Shown here: piece by piece, positions 17,528 to 25,798 of the stretch
How positions within the stretch are numbered: position 1 is the first letter of the stretch
Layout: the number at the start of each line of letters is the position of its first letter
From: Micromonospora trifolii
GTDB lineage: Bacteria; Actinomycetota; Actinomycetes; Mycobacteriales; Micromonosporaceae
DNA: 64,000 nucleotides
Reading direction: 5' to 3'
NCBI RefSeq assembly: GCF_022229005.1
Contig: NZ_JAKKFD010000002.1
Coordinates: 62,001 to 126,000, forward strand
Made by a program: the position numbers and the translations under genes
Notes under the pieces: model-generated
Seen by the model: only the letters and a program-made list of their open reading frames with translations
Told to the model about the DNA's origin: nothing
Database searches by the model: none

Positions 17528-18928
17528 ATGACATCGATGGGACGACGCGCGGCTCTACGCGCTGGCCTGGCGGCCACGGCCCTGGCGGGTGGAGCCGGTC
17601 TGGCGGCCAAGCCGGCTGCTGCCGCGCTGCCTGCCACTGACGACGGCTGGGCCTCGGTGCTGACGTACGGGGCGGTCGGCGACGGAGTCACCGACGACAC
17701 CGCGGCGATCCAGGCGGCATTCAACGCCGCGCGGGCGGCCACTCCGAACCTCGGTGTGCTGTTCCCGGCTGGCCGGACGTACCGCGTCAGCAACCGGGTG
17801 ACGCTCTCAGGGCTGACCGACACCGCGCTGCGGGGCCATGGGGCGACGTTGGCGCTGGTCGACGCCGCCCCGGTAACGGTGAAGGATCAGGTCCGCGGTG
17901 TGCTCCAGATCCAGGACTGCCACCGGCTGAAGGTGCTCGGGCTCAACCTCGTCGACGACACCGCCGCGTACTGGTACAGCGGCCTGATCATCACGGCGTC
18001 GACCGGGATCGTCGTCGACGGGGTGGTATCCCGCGGATTCCGCCACACCGGCATCAGCGTGTGGGACAACACCCCCGGCGCGTCCAACGACATCGTCATC
18101 ACGAACTGCACCACCGAGGACGTCCGGTTTGGCATCGCCAGCAACGGCCACGACGTGCGGATCACCAACAACCACGTGGCGATGGACTGGCTGTCGTCGC
18201 AGGAAGCCGAGGACTGGGGCGGCGTCTGGCGCGCTGAGTCCAAGTACTACGACGGCATCAACGTCTGGTTCGGCGCCGACCGCACCGTCATCTCGGGTAA
18301 CACGATCACCGAGTGTGGCCAGGCCGGCGTCTACACACAGCAGGTGACGAACCTGGTGGTCGCCGACAACACCGTGTCGGGCTGCCAACTGCGGGGCATC
18401 GAGGTCGACGGCAGCGCGCGTGGTTCCCTGCCCCGGTCAGGGCAGGCCGTGGGCGTCTCCATCACCGGCAACGTGGCGACCAACTGTGTCGGCCACATCA
18501 ACGTTCTGGCCGCCCGGGACGTCACAGTGGTCGGTAACCGGGTGGAGAACCCGAACGCGAGCCGGGCCGTGAGCTGCGTCGCCGTGCACCAGGGATCCAC
18601 AAAGGCCGTCGTGGTGGGCAACCACCTGCGTCAGGCGCACCCGTCGCATCCCGCCGTCTTCGTGGACACCGCCTCGATCGACGTCACGCTGGCCTGGAAC
18701 GCGGTGGAGGCGGCCGTCCCCTACCAGGCACCGGCGGACACGGTGATCATCCGGCGAAGTGGCGCGGGGCAGATCCGTACCGAGGGCAAACTCATCGCCG
18801 TCGGCGGGATCGGAGTCGGCAACAGCGTCGCCGCCACCACGCCGGGTGCGGTAGTTCGCAAGATCGAGGTGTTCTCCTCCAGCGGTCAGAGTCTGGGCTG
18901 GGTGCCGGTCTACAACTCGATCGCCTGA
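17528..18928 (+). CDS. Tat-exported right-handed beta-helix protein (pectate-lyase-3 type)
   Basis: 466 residues from the ATG at 17528, which follows a GGGGGG ribosome binding site; an in-frame ATG 15 codons upstream is less likely. The N terminus MTSMGRRAALRAGLAATALAGG is a twin-arginine signal (RRAAL, then a hydrophobic stretch and AxA sites). The mature start WASVLTYGAVGDGVTDDTAAIQAAFNAA is the standard opening of pectate lyase superfamily 3 beta-helices, followed by many short coils of the form VxxNxVxx (ITNCTTEDVRFGIASNGHDVRITNNHV and similar). Such proteins are polysaccharide lyases, glycosidases or tail-spike-like binders; no catalytic residues can be assigned here. Export by Tat implies folding before secretion. 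Confidence 0.8.
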   Translation: MTSMGRRAALRAGLAATALAGGAGLAAKPAAAALPATDDGWASVLTYGAVGDGVTDDTAAIQAAFNAARAATPNLGVLFPAGRTYRVSNRVTLSGLTDTALRGHGATLALVDAAPVTVKDQVRGVLQIQDCHRLKVLGLNLVDDTAAYWYSGLIITASTGIVVDGVVSRGFRHTGISVWDNTPGASNDIVITNCTTEDVRFGIASNGHDVRITNNHVAMDWLSSQEAEDWGGVWRAESKYYDGINVWFGADRTVISGNTITECGQAGVYTQQVTNLVVADNTVSGCQLRGIEVDGSARGSLPRSGQAVGVSITGNVATNCVGHINVLAARDVTVVGNRVENPNASRAVSCVAVHQGSTKAVVVGNHLRQAHPSHPAVFVDTASIDVTLAWNAVEAAVPYQAPADTVIIRRSGAGQIRTEGKLIAVGGIGVGNSVAATTPGAVVRKIEVFSSSGQSLGWVPVYNSIA

Positions 18929-18980
18929 TGCCGTAGGCCGACGTGATCGGTCGGACAATGGGGTCGACCGAAGGGACCCG

Positions 18981-20078
18981 ATGACCGTTCTCAACACCCG
19001 GGCGCTCAACCGCGCGACGCTCGCCCGGCAGTTGCTGCTCGACCGCGCCGACCTGCCGACGCTCGACGCCGTCGCCCACCTCGGTGGCCTGCAGGCCCAG
19101 GAGCCGCAGGAGCCGTTCATCGGGCTGTGGTCGCGGCTGCGCGCGTTCGACCCGACGGTGTTCTCGACCCTGCTGACCCAGCGACACGTGGTGCGTACCC
19201 ATCTCATGCGCCGCACCGTCCACCTGCTCGTCGCCGACGACGTCGTGGCCTGGCGCCCCCGTCACGACGCCATGCTGCGCCAGCGCGTGCTCGGCGTCTA
19301 CCGCGGCGAGCTCGACGGGGTGGACCTCGACGATCTCGCCGCAGCCGCGCGGGCTGTGGTGTCCGACGGTGAGCCCCGCTCGATGCCCCAGATCGGGCGG
19401 GCACTCGGCGAGCGCTGGCCGACCGCGGGGGCGCAGGCGCTGGGCGAGATGGCTATCGCACTGCTCCCGATGACACAGCTACCGCCGCGCGGGGTGTGGC
19501 GGGCGAAGGGGGGCGTGCGCTACGTCCTGCTCTCCGCGTGGCTCGACCGGGAGATCGGGCCGCCCACCGCGGCGGGTGATGATCCGGTCGGCCAGCAGCT
19601 CGTACGCCGCTATCTGGCCGCGTTCGGCCCGGCGGCCACGGCCGACCTGCGGGCCTGGTGCGGCCTCGCCGGGCTGCCGGCCGCGGTGACCGCCCTGCGC
19701 GACGAGTTGGTGACCTTCCGAGACGAGCGTGGCCGCAAGTTGGTCGACCTCCCGGACGCGCCGCGCCCCGATCCGGAGACACCCGCCCCGGTGCGGTTCC
19801 TGCCGGCGTTCGACAACGCGATCCTCGGCTATGACGACCGCAGCCGGATCATCGACGACGCCCATCGTGGCCTCTCGGTGGCCGGCGAGCGCGTGGTGCT
19901 CGTCGACGGCCGGGTCGCGGCGACCTGGAGCGTCGAGTCGGGCACTGTGACAGTCAACCCGCTGCGCGGCTTCTCCCGAGCGGACCGGGCCGCAGTGACC
20001 GAGCAGGGGCAGGCACTGGCGTCGTTCCTCTCCGACAACGAGAGCGACCGGGTACGGGTCGGTTCGTCTCCCCGGTGA
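18981..20078 (+). CDS. HTH_42 winged-helix protein, AlkZ-like DNA glycosylase candidate
   Basis: 365 residues of the winged-helix DNA-binding HTH_42 family, which includes AlkZ, the glycosylase that unhooks azinomycin crosslinks, and E. coli YcaQ. The AlkZ catalytic QxQ motif appears to be present as LGGLQAQEPQEP, with Gln38 and Gln40, close to the numbering of AlkZ (37 and 39). Other features: VVRTHLMRRTVHLLVADDV, FLPAFDNAILGYDDRSRII and VLVDGRVAATWSVE near the C terminus, all typical of the family. A GAAGGGA ribosome binding site precedes the ATG. It stands alone between secreted-protein genes. Either DNA repair or self-resistance to an alkylator is possible; the family assignment is firm, the activity is inference. 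Confidence 0.75.
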   Translation: MTVLNTRALNRATLARQLLLDRADLPTLDAVAHLGGLQAQEPQEPFIGLWSRLRAFDPTVFSTLLTQRHVVRTHLMRRTVHLLVADDVVAWRPRHDAMLRQRVLGVYRGELDGVDLDDLAAAARAVVSDGEPRSMPQIGRALGERWPTAGAQALGEMAIALLPMTQLPPRGVWRAKGGVRYVLLSAWLDREIGPPTAAGDDPVGQQLVRRYLAAFGPAATADLRAWCGLAGLPAAVTALRDELVTFRDERGRKLVDLPDAPRPDPETPAPVRFLPAFDNAILGYDDRSRIIDDAHRGLSVAGERVVLVDGRVAATWSVESGTVTVNPLRGFSRADRAAVTEQGQALASFLSDNESDRVRVGSSPR

Positions 20079-20115
20079 CGGACCAGGACGGCCCGCCCCC
20101 GGGGAGACGCGGAGA

Positions 20116-21189
20116 TCAGTCGACGGTCGGCGGAGCCGTCCTCGCTGCCTCGGCGAGCGCCGCGGCCGCGCCGGCGTACGGGTTGTAGCTGTAGGTGCGG
20201 GCCAGGCCGGCCGGCACTGTGAAGTACGCGGCCGACAGTTTCGCCGGGTCGCTGGCGATCTCGCCCCGCACGGGGGTGTCGTTGCCGTCGTCCCAGCCCC
20301 AGGGCGCGTTGGCCGAGTTGGTCGAACAGCTCCAGGTGCCGACGCCGCAGTCACCGGACGTGTCACCGGCGAACGTGCCCAGGCTGGCGAAGAGGCTCGC
20401 GTTGGACCGCTGCGCCCACAGGCCGCCGGAGGCGAAGATGTCGATCAGCTGATACCGCACGTCGCGGTCGTTGCTGCTGCTCGGCGTCTCGGCGACGGTC
20501 GACGGGTAGTAGACGAGGCCGTCGCCGTTGATGTCGTACTGCGGGTGTGCCTTGAGGCCGTGGCCCTGCGCCTCCTGTGCCGTGACCGGGTGCTGGAACG
20601 TGTCGTGCGGTGACGCCTGGAACCGCAGGGTGCCGTCGATGCTCTCCCCGCCGCTGGTCCAGGTGCTCCCGGTCGGCGTGTAGGAGAAGAAGTCACTGTG
20701 CGCGACAGTGACGGCCGAGCGGAGGACGCCGTACGTGGAGCCGTCGCGCTCGATGGCGAACAGCGCACCCTCACCGTCGTTCTCGTGTTCGGTCTCGAAG
20801 AACGGGTGGTCGGTCCAGTCGCGGGGGTGGAAGAAGAAGTACGTGATGTACCAGTGGGTGCTCGTCTCCACGACGGAGTAGTAGACGTGCGCGGCGAGTG
20901 TGGTGCCTGCCTGGCCGGCCCCGTCCCAGTTGTCGCGTCCGTCCAGGTCGCCGTCGAAGTCGACACGGGTGAGGTAGTCCGACTGACCGCTCAGGGCGTG
21001 GCTGCCGGTGGCGTCGACGTCCTGGTAGTGGATGGGTGCCCAGCGCAGGGCCAGCTCGGCCCGGCTGACGGCGGCGTCCGCGGGGGTTGGCGCGGCCAGC
21101 GCGGCGGCCGCCAGCACTGCCGCCGTGCCGGCCGCGATCAGTGCCCGCACTCCCCGGGGTCGCCGGGGCGTGCTGCTTGTCTCGAGCAT
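20116..21189 (-). CDS. Secreted protein of unknown function (weak NPP1/Vps62 resemblance)
   Basis: 357 residues from the ATG at 21189, which has GGGAG 6 nt upstream; a longer in-frame start at 21231 is unlikely. The signal peptide is clear (RALIAAGTAAVLAAAALAAPTPADA). The mature protein opens ALRWAPIHYQD, has WYITYFFFHPRDWTDHPFFETEHENDGEGALFAIERDG around the middle, and ends with four-cysteine and aromatic-rich segments (GDCGVGTWSCSTN). The sequence WYITYFFFHPRDW...HENDGEGA recalls the His/acidic motif of NPP1-like and Vps62-like proteins but is not a firm match. Function unknown; likely a soluble secreted enzyme or toxin-like protein. Confidence 0.7.
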   Translation of the reverse strand: MLETSSTPRRPRGVRALIAAGTAAVLAAAALAAPTPADAAVSRAELALRWAPIHYQDVDATGSHALSGQSDYLTRVDFDGDLDGRDNWDGAGQAGTTLAAHVYYSVVETSTHWYITYFFFHPRDWTDHPFFETEHENDGEGALFAIERDGSTYGVLRSAVTVAHSDFFSYTPTGSTWTSGGESIDGTLRFQASPHDTFQHPVTAQEAQGHGLKAHPQYDINGDGLVYYPSTVAETPSSSNDRDVRYQLIDIFASGGLWAQRSNASLFASLGTFAGDTSGDCGVGTWSCSTNSANAPWGWDDGNDTPVRGEIASDPAKLSAAYFTVPAGLARTYSYNPYAGAAAALAEAARTAPPTVD

Positions 21190-21505
21190 GGTGTGCTCCC
21201 GTGTCCGATTGGATAGACCACGATGGATCATTCGGGATTCGGGCGCCCAGTGGGTGTCAGTGCGGCGACGAGAAGGCGGACGGTGTTCGACGGGATCGGG
21301 ATCGTCTTGTATCGATGCTCACCGACTGCCATGCTGGGCTTCGGTCGTGCTCGGGGAGCCAGCGCGCACCAGATCTCCTCCGGTCCACGAGGCGCGCGAG
21401 GTGACCATGTCACCCGCGCCGGGCAGCCTCGTCGACGACCGGCAACCCGAGCGCGGCACCGGCCACCACCTCGGTCGTCGGTGTCCGTCGACCACGGAGG
21501 TACCG
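21190..21505. other. Divergent intergenic region
   Basis: About 316 bp between two divergent genes for secreted proteins. GGGAG for the leftward gene and ACGGAGG (21494-21500) for the rightward gene are visible. No convincing palindrome or -10/-35 pair was found. Confidence 0.5.
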
Positions 21506-22240
21506 ATGCTTCGCATGTTCCTCGCTGTCACGACCCTGGCGCTGGCCGCCTGGACCGGGACGACCACCGCCACCGAGGCGGCGCCCACCCCCACCCTGTC
21601 GGCCACGCCGTCGCCGTCGCCGACCCTCACCTGCCCGCCGGCTCTGCCGATCACCGGGAGCGTCGCCGGGGTCACCACTACGAGCGTGACCATCTCGTAC
21701 TCGATCTTCTTCCGGCCGCCCTGCGGTTACGACCCGCCGATGACCGTCAGCCTCTTTGCCAGCCGCGAGGACGCCCAACAGTGGCGGACGCCGGTGGCCG
21801 AGGCCGTCTCGGGGCCGGAGCGCACCGGCACGGTGACCATCGGGGGTCTGACACCCGACACGGAGTACTGGTACCGGTTCAGCGACCCTGACGGTAAGCG
21901 CGACCCATACATGATCTGGTCGGCGCGGACCGCCTCGCTGACCTCGTGCCGCGCGACGGCCACTATCGATGCCCGCTGGGGCAGCGGCTTCGTCGCGACG
22001 GTCGCGGTCCGCAACACCGGAACGCTGCCGCTGGACCGGTGGCGCGTCTCCTGGCGGTGGTCCGGTGACGAGCGGGTCCAGGCGGCCTGGGGTGGGGTGG
22101 CCGAGACGGCCGGCGCGGACGTCACAGTCGCCAACGCCTCCTACAACGGGACGCTGGCGCTGGACGGGACGACGACGTTCGGTCTGCTCGTGACGACCAG
22201 CGCGGTGCCCGACGGCCTGACCCTGGCGTGCGCGCGGTGA
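21506..22240 (+). CDS. Secreted FN3-CBM2 protein without catalytic domain
   Basis: 244 residues from the ATG at 21506 (ACGGAGG 5 nt upstream). Signal peptide MLRMFLAVTTLALAAWTGTTTATEA, then a Thr/Pro/Ser-rich linker. Residues about 45-140 form a fibronectin type III-like beta-sandwich (SVAGVTTTSVTISYS...GLTPDTEYWYRF). Residues about 145-244 are a family 2 carbohydrate-binding module: CRATATIDARWGSGFVATVAVRNTGTLPLDRWRVSWRW...TTFGLLVTTSAVPDGLTLACAR with the terminal cysteine pair. Family 2 modules bind cellulose, chitin or xylan and are normally attached to hydrolases; none is present here. It may act as a lectin-like surface or matrix protein. A hairpin terminator follows at once. Confidence 0.8.
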   Translation: MLRMFLAVTTLALAAWTGTTTATEAAPTPTLSATPSPSPTLTCPPALPITGSVAGVTTTSVTISYSIFFRPPCGYDPPMTVSLFASREDAQQWRTPVAEAVSGPERTGTVTIGGLTPDTEYWYRFSDPDGKRDPYMIWSARTASLTSCRATATIDARWGSGFVATVAVRNTGTLPLDRWRVSWRWSGDERVQAAWGGVAETAGADVTVANASYNGTLALDGTTTFGLLVTTSAVPDGLTLACAR

Positions 22241-22244
22241 ACGG

Positions 22245-22286
22245 CGTCCGCCCCGCTGCGGCGCGATGGCGGGAGCGGGGCGGACG
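22245..22286. terminator. Bidirectional hairpin terminator
   Basis: CGTCCGCCCCGCT at 22245-22257 pairs perfectly with 22274-22286, between convergent genes. Confidence 0.72.
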
Positions 22287-22295
22287 TCGTGTCGA

Positions 22296-23093
22296 TCAGG
22301 GCTTGCGGGCCACCGCGCCGTAGGCGTCGATTCCGACGGCGTCGGGCTCCTCCGGTCGCCACAGCGGGATCGGCACCAGGCCCGGCTCCACCATCACCAG
22401 CCCGTCGAAGCAGCTCTCAAGCTCCTGCGGGCTGCGCAGGATGTACGGAACTCCGCCGCTCTGCGCCAGCCGGTCGGCACCCGAGACCACCGCCGGGCTG
22501 GTGTTGGTGCCGTCCCAGAGCACCAGGTGGGAGCCGGACGGCACGGCGTCCATCGTGCGCCCGACGATCGAGCGCACCACGTCCAGGTCGGGCTCGTAGC
22601 CCATCACGCCCATGTACATCACGGCGATCGGCTGGTCGAAGTCGAGCGTCTGCGCCGCCTCGGCGAGGATCTTTTCTGGGTCGTGGTAGTCGGCCGGGAC
22701 GTAGGTGGTGACACCCTCCGACGTCGTGCTGGCCAGTAGTGCCCGGGCGTGCACCAGCACCATCGGGTCGTTGTCCACGTAGACGATCCGCGAGTCGGGC
22801 GCGACGCCCTGGGCGACAGCGTGCGTGTTCTGCATGGTGGGCAGGCCGGTGCCGATGTCCAGGAACTGCCGGATGCCCGCCTCGGCCGCGAGGTGACGCA
22901 CGGCCCGCACCAGGAACACGCGCGACTGCTGCGCCATCAGGACGATCTCCGGGTAGACCTCGGCGACGGCGTCGCCGGCCGCCCGGTCGGACTGGAAGTT
23001 GTCCTTGCCGCCCATCCAGTAGTTCCAGATCCGTGCCGCGTGCGGCACGTCGGGCTGAAGCTTCGCGGCGAGTTCGGGGTCCGGGCCGGCCAT
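22296..23093 (-). CDS. SAM-dependent methyltransferase (PF04672 family)
   Basis: 265 residues, member of the actinobacteria-rich S-adenosylmethionine methyltransferase family formerly DUF574. Opening PHAARIWNYWMGGKDNFQSDRAAGD is diagnostic; the SAM-binding glycine motif is FLDIGTGLPTMQNTH (near residue 78), followed by the acidic loop IVYVDNDPMVLVHARALL. The C terminus LVPIPLWRPEE is also family-typical. Streptomyces genomes carry dozens of these; substrates are unknown. AGGAG precedes the ATG with 7-nt spacing. It is transcribed away from the flavin reductase gene and convergent with the CBM2 gene. Confidence 0.85.
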   Translation of the reverse strand: MAGPDPELAAKLQPDVPHAARIWNYWMGGKDNFQSDRAAGDAVAEVYPEIVLMAQQSRVFLVRAVRHLAAEAGIRQFLDIGTGLPTMQNTHAVAQGVAPDSRIVYVDNDPMVLVHARALLASTTSEGVTTYVPADYHDPEKILAEAAQTLDFDQPIAVMYMGVMGYEPDLDVVRSIVGRTMDAVPSGSHLVLWDGTNTSPAVVSGADRLAQSGGVPYILRSPQELESCFDGLVMVEPGLVPIPLWRPEEPDAVGIDAYGAVARKP

Positions 23094-23225
23094 GCGTGGC
23101 TCCTATCGAGGGGTCGTCAGCTGGAGGTCACCACAGCGGTACGCCCGGGATCGTACTCCGGCAATGTCCACTCTCGACGCACGGTCGGAGGTCGGGCGAC
23201 GCTTCACCCGACCCGGGGCTTGAAA

Positions 23226-23244
23226 TCCTACTTTGTTGGTAGGA
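23226..23244. promoter_or_regulatory. 19-bp palindromic operator, flavin reductase copy
   Basis: TCCTACTTTGTTGGTAGGA, with 6-bp arms TCCTAC/GTAGGA. The same architecture (TCCTAY-N7-RTAGGA) recurs at 25063-25081 upstream of the sulfite oxidase gene, so both genes probably share one repressor or activator. Confidence 0.7.
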
Positions 23245-23342
23245 AAATCGAACGCATGCCGCCCGTTCGGTTGTTCACCTCCCGCCGGCAGTTCCCGCCG
23301 ATCGTTCGTAAGCCAAGCGGACCAGACCTTCGGGAGATCACC

Positions 23343-23876
23343 GTGCCCCAGTCCACCGATGCCCCGATCGACGCCGACAGCGACGCGCTGCGGACGCTGC
23401 TGCGCCACCAGGCGAGCACCGTCACTGTGGTCACCGCTCCCGGCTCGCCGGCGGTCGGCTTCACCGCCACCTCGTTCACCTCGGTGTCGCTGACGCCGCC
23501 GATCGTCTCGTTCTGTCTGAACCTCGAATCGTCGAGTTGGCCCGCTGTCGCCCGTGCCCGCCACGTGGCCGTGCACCTGCTCGCCCACCACCAGCAGGAG
23601 TTGGCCCGGACCTTCGCGACCAGCGGCATCGACCGGTTCGCGACACCCACCCGCTGGCGGGCCGGGCCGGAGGGGGTGCCGATCCTCGACGACACCCTGG
23701 CCTGGCTGCTCTGCCGGGTCGTCGACCGGGTGACCGTCGGCGACCACGCCGTGGTGCTGGCCGAACCGGAGATGCTCCGGCACGCCGAGGTCGGTTCGCC
23801 CCTGCTGTACCACCGGGGGCGTTACGCCGGGCTGGCCGGTGACCAGCCCGGTTCGACCCGCCGTCCCGCCGCCTGA
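23343..23876 (+). CDS. Flavin reductase family protein (NADPH:FMN oxidoreductase)
   Basis: 177 residues of the flavin reductase-like split-barrel family, which reduces free FMN or FAD with NAD(P)H to feed two-component monooxygenases. The core reads ALRTLLRHQASTVTVVTAPGSPAVGFTATSFTSVSLTPPIVSFCLNLESSSWPAV, with the flavin-binding SFTSVSL and PPIVSFC stretches, and ends HRGRYAGL. I chose the GTG at 23343 because GGGAG precedes it; an in-frame ATG at 23256 would add 29 residues but has no ribosome binding site. It lies opposite the sulfite oxidase gene (convergent) and shares its operator, suggesting a role in sulfonate desulfonation. Confidence 0.85.
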   Translation: MPQSTDAPIDADSDALRTLLRHQASTVTVVTAPGSPAVGFTATSFTSVSLTPPIVSFCLNLESSSWPAVARARHVAVHLLAHHQQELARTFATSGIDRFATPTRWRAGPEGVPILDDTLAWLLCRVVDRVTVGDHAVVLAEPEMLRHAEVGSPLLYHRGRYAGLAGDQPGSTRRPAA

Positions 23877-23910
23877 GCGGCGCCGTCTCACGCCCGGGCG
23901 GCAGTGGTGG

Positions 23911-25029
23911 TCAGTAGACAGTCACCGGGTGCCGGACGACACCGTCGAACAGGTAGCCGAGAGCGTTGGGGCGGGCCCGGCCCGGCTGGCTCGTCCCGGT
24001 GACGTCGGTGGCCCGAGCCCGCACCGTGAACCGGCCGGGCCGTGGCGGACGCCAGAGCGTCGTCCAGCGCTGCCAGACACCGCCCTCGTCGTCGGGGTGG
24101 AGGTCGGCGGGTTGCCAGGTCACCCCGTCGTCGGTGCTGATGTCGACAGCGCGGATCGGGCCGTTGCCGGACCAGGACCGGCCGGCGATCATCAGCTGCT
24201 CGCCGCTCGGGACGCGGACGTCCCACGGCAGCTCGAAGGCGCTCTTGACCACCGGAGTGGTCACGAGTCGGCCGTCGACCGGATGGCCGGGCCCGAACAT
24301 CCGGTAGAACCGGGTGTTCCACGCTGAGGAGAGGGGTGTCGCGGAGACCTCGATCGGGCCTACCCATTTGATGGAGGCGACGCCGATCCAGCCCGGCACC
24401 ACCACCCGCACCGGGAAACCGTGGTCGACCGGCAGCGTCTCCCCGTTCATCTCGTACGCCAGCAGCACGTCGTCGAGGGCCTTGGCGATCGGTATCGGGC
24501 GGCGCACCCGGCCGAGGTTCACCCCGCCGGTCACGAAGTCCGGGTCCAGGCCCTCGGGCTGCACGTCCACCGCGTCGTCGGTCAGGCCGGCGTGACGCAG
24601 GACTGTCGACAGCCGTACGCCGCGCCAACGCGCCACCCCCACCGCGCCGAGACCCCACGGCGCCCCCGGTGTCGGATGGGTCTGCTGGGAGGCGAAGAAG
24701 CGCCGGCCGTTGCCCGCGCACTCCAGCAGAACCGCGGTCTCCTCGGCGGGCATGGCCCGCAGGTCGCCGTAGTCGAACTCGACCGCGTCGTTCCGGCTCG
24801 GCGCGCCCCGCAGGCCGGTGCCGAACAGGCGTAGACGCCACGTGTCCACGTCCAGCAGCGGACTGCGGGTGTGGTTGCGCACGAAGAACCGGTCGGTGGG
24901 GACCGTGAAGCCCTGCGAGGCCATGGCCTCCCACCGCATCTCGGCGTTGCCGTCGCGGAGGGTGAGCAGTCGAGGCGACAGCGGCTTGGCGATCGTCGTG
25001 GCGGCGCGTGACGGGAGGGAAAGTGTCAC
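23911..25029 (-). CDS. Sulfite oxidase-type molybdopterin oxidoreductase
   Basis: 372 residues. The molybdenum-coordinating cysteine is in VLLECAGNGRRFF (Cys104); the N-terminal sulfite-oxidase fold shows FFVRNHTRSP, PWGLGAVGVARWRGVRLSTVL, and GFPVRVVVPGWIGVASIKWVGPIEV, and the C-terminal dimerisation domain contains GNGPIRAVDISTDDGVTWQPADL. No haem domain and no Tat or Sec signal is visible, so a cytoplasmic enzyme is implied, oxidising sulfite to sulfate or reducing S-oxides. GTG start with AGGGAGGA upstream. A perfect 29-bp palindrome lies 30 bp upstream and matches the operator of the flavin reductase gene. Confidence 0.87.
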   Translation of the reverse strand: MTLSLPSRAATTIAKPLSPRLLTLRDGNAEMRWEAMASQGFTVPTDRFFVRNHTRSPLLDVDTWRLRLFGTGLRGAPSRNDAVEFDYGDLRAMPAEETAVLLECAGNGRRFFASQQTHPTPGAPWGLGAVGVARWRGVRLSTVLRHAGLTDDAVDVQPEGLDPDFVTGGVNLGRVRRPIPIAKALDDVLLAYEMNGETLPVDHGFPVRVVVPGWIGVASIKWVGPIEVSATPLSSAWNTRFYRMFGPGHPVDGRLVTTPVVKSAFELPWDVRVPSGEQLMIAGRSWSGNGPIRAVDISTDDGVTWQPADLHPDDEGGVWQRWTTLWRPPRPGRFTVRARATDVTGTSQPGRARPNALGYLFDGVVRHPVTVY

Positions 25030-25057
25030 CCGGATCCTCCCTGCGGACGGCTTGTTG

Positions 25058-25086
25058 GCAAGTCCTATTGAATCAATAGGACTTGC
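25058..25086. promoter_or_regulatory. Perfect 29-bp palindromic operator, sulfite oxidase copy
   Basis: GCAAGTCCTATTGA (25058-25071) and its exact complement (25073-25086) flank a single A. The inner 19 bp, TCCTATTGAATCAATAGGA, match the palindrome at 23226-23244 in length and outer bases. Position 30-57 bp before the start codon fits repression at the promoter. Confidence 0.75.
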
Positions 25087-25141
25087 GGTATGGCCAGCCA
25101 GGCCCTGACGTGCGCGTGGCGAGATCTGTGCGGGGTCGCTG

Positions 25142-25798
25142 TCACCGGTGGACCACCCCGTTCTGGTACGCCCAGACGACGGTCTGTAGCCGATCCCGTG
25201 CGCCGATCTTCGCCATGGCGCGGCCGAGATGCGACTTGACAGTGCTGGTCTCGATGAAGAGCTGCTCGGCGATCTCGACGTTCGACAGGCCCTGCGCGAG
25301 CAGCTCCACGATCTCGGTCTCCCGCGCGGTCAGTTGGTGCGCCGCCGCCGCGTCCGAGCGGGGAGCGGGCGTACGCCTGGCGAACTCCGAGATCACCCGA
25401 CGGGTGACGGCCTGGTCGACGAGGCCGTAACCGCTCGCGAGGCGACGGATCGCCTCGATCAGCTCCTCGGGCTCACAGTCCTTGAGGATGAACCCGCTGG
25501 CGCCGGACTCCAACGCGCCGAAGACGTACTCGTCGAGGTCGAAGGTCGTCACGACCAGCACCGCCGGTGGCGTCCCGGTCGCCTCGGCGACGATCTGCCG
25601 GGTCGCTGTGAGCCCGTCGCCGTGCGGCATCCGGACGTCCATGCAGATGACGTCCGGTTGCAGCCGACGGGCCAGCTCGACGGCGGCGGACCCGTTCGAC
25701 GCCTCCGCCACGACCTCGATCTCGCCGGCCTGCTCCAGGATGACGCGGAACCCGGCGCGGACCACTGCCTGATCGTCGACGAGCATCACTCTGATCAT
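25142..25798 (-). CDS. NarL/LuxR-family response regulator
   Basis: 218 residues. Receiver domain residues 1-120 with acidic pocket Asp8-Asp9 and phosphoacceptor Asp54 (VICMDVRMPHGDG), the switch threonine in VVTTFD and Lys in GFILKD. LuxR-type helix-turn-helix at about 150-210: LTARETEIVELLAQGLSNVEIAEQLFIETSTVKSHLGRAMAKI. Its ATG overlaps the stop of the kinase gene (ATGA), giving a coupled two-component operon. The operator palindrome and sulfite oxidase gene follow on the same strand. Targets unknown; the serine hydrolase gene directly upstream of the kinase may be a co-regulated or sensed partner. Confidence 0.93.
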   Translation of the reverse strand: MIRVMLVDDQAVVRAGFRVILEQAGEIEVVAEASNGSAAVELARRLQPDVICMDVRMPHGDGLTATRQIVAEATGTPPAVLVVTTFDLDEYVFGALESGASGFILKDCEPEELIEAIRRLASGYGLVDQAVTRRVISEFARRTPAPRSDAAAAHQLTARETEIVELLAQGLSNVEIAEQLFIETSTVKSHLGRAMAKIGARDRLQTVVWAYQNGVVHR

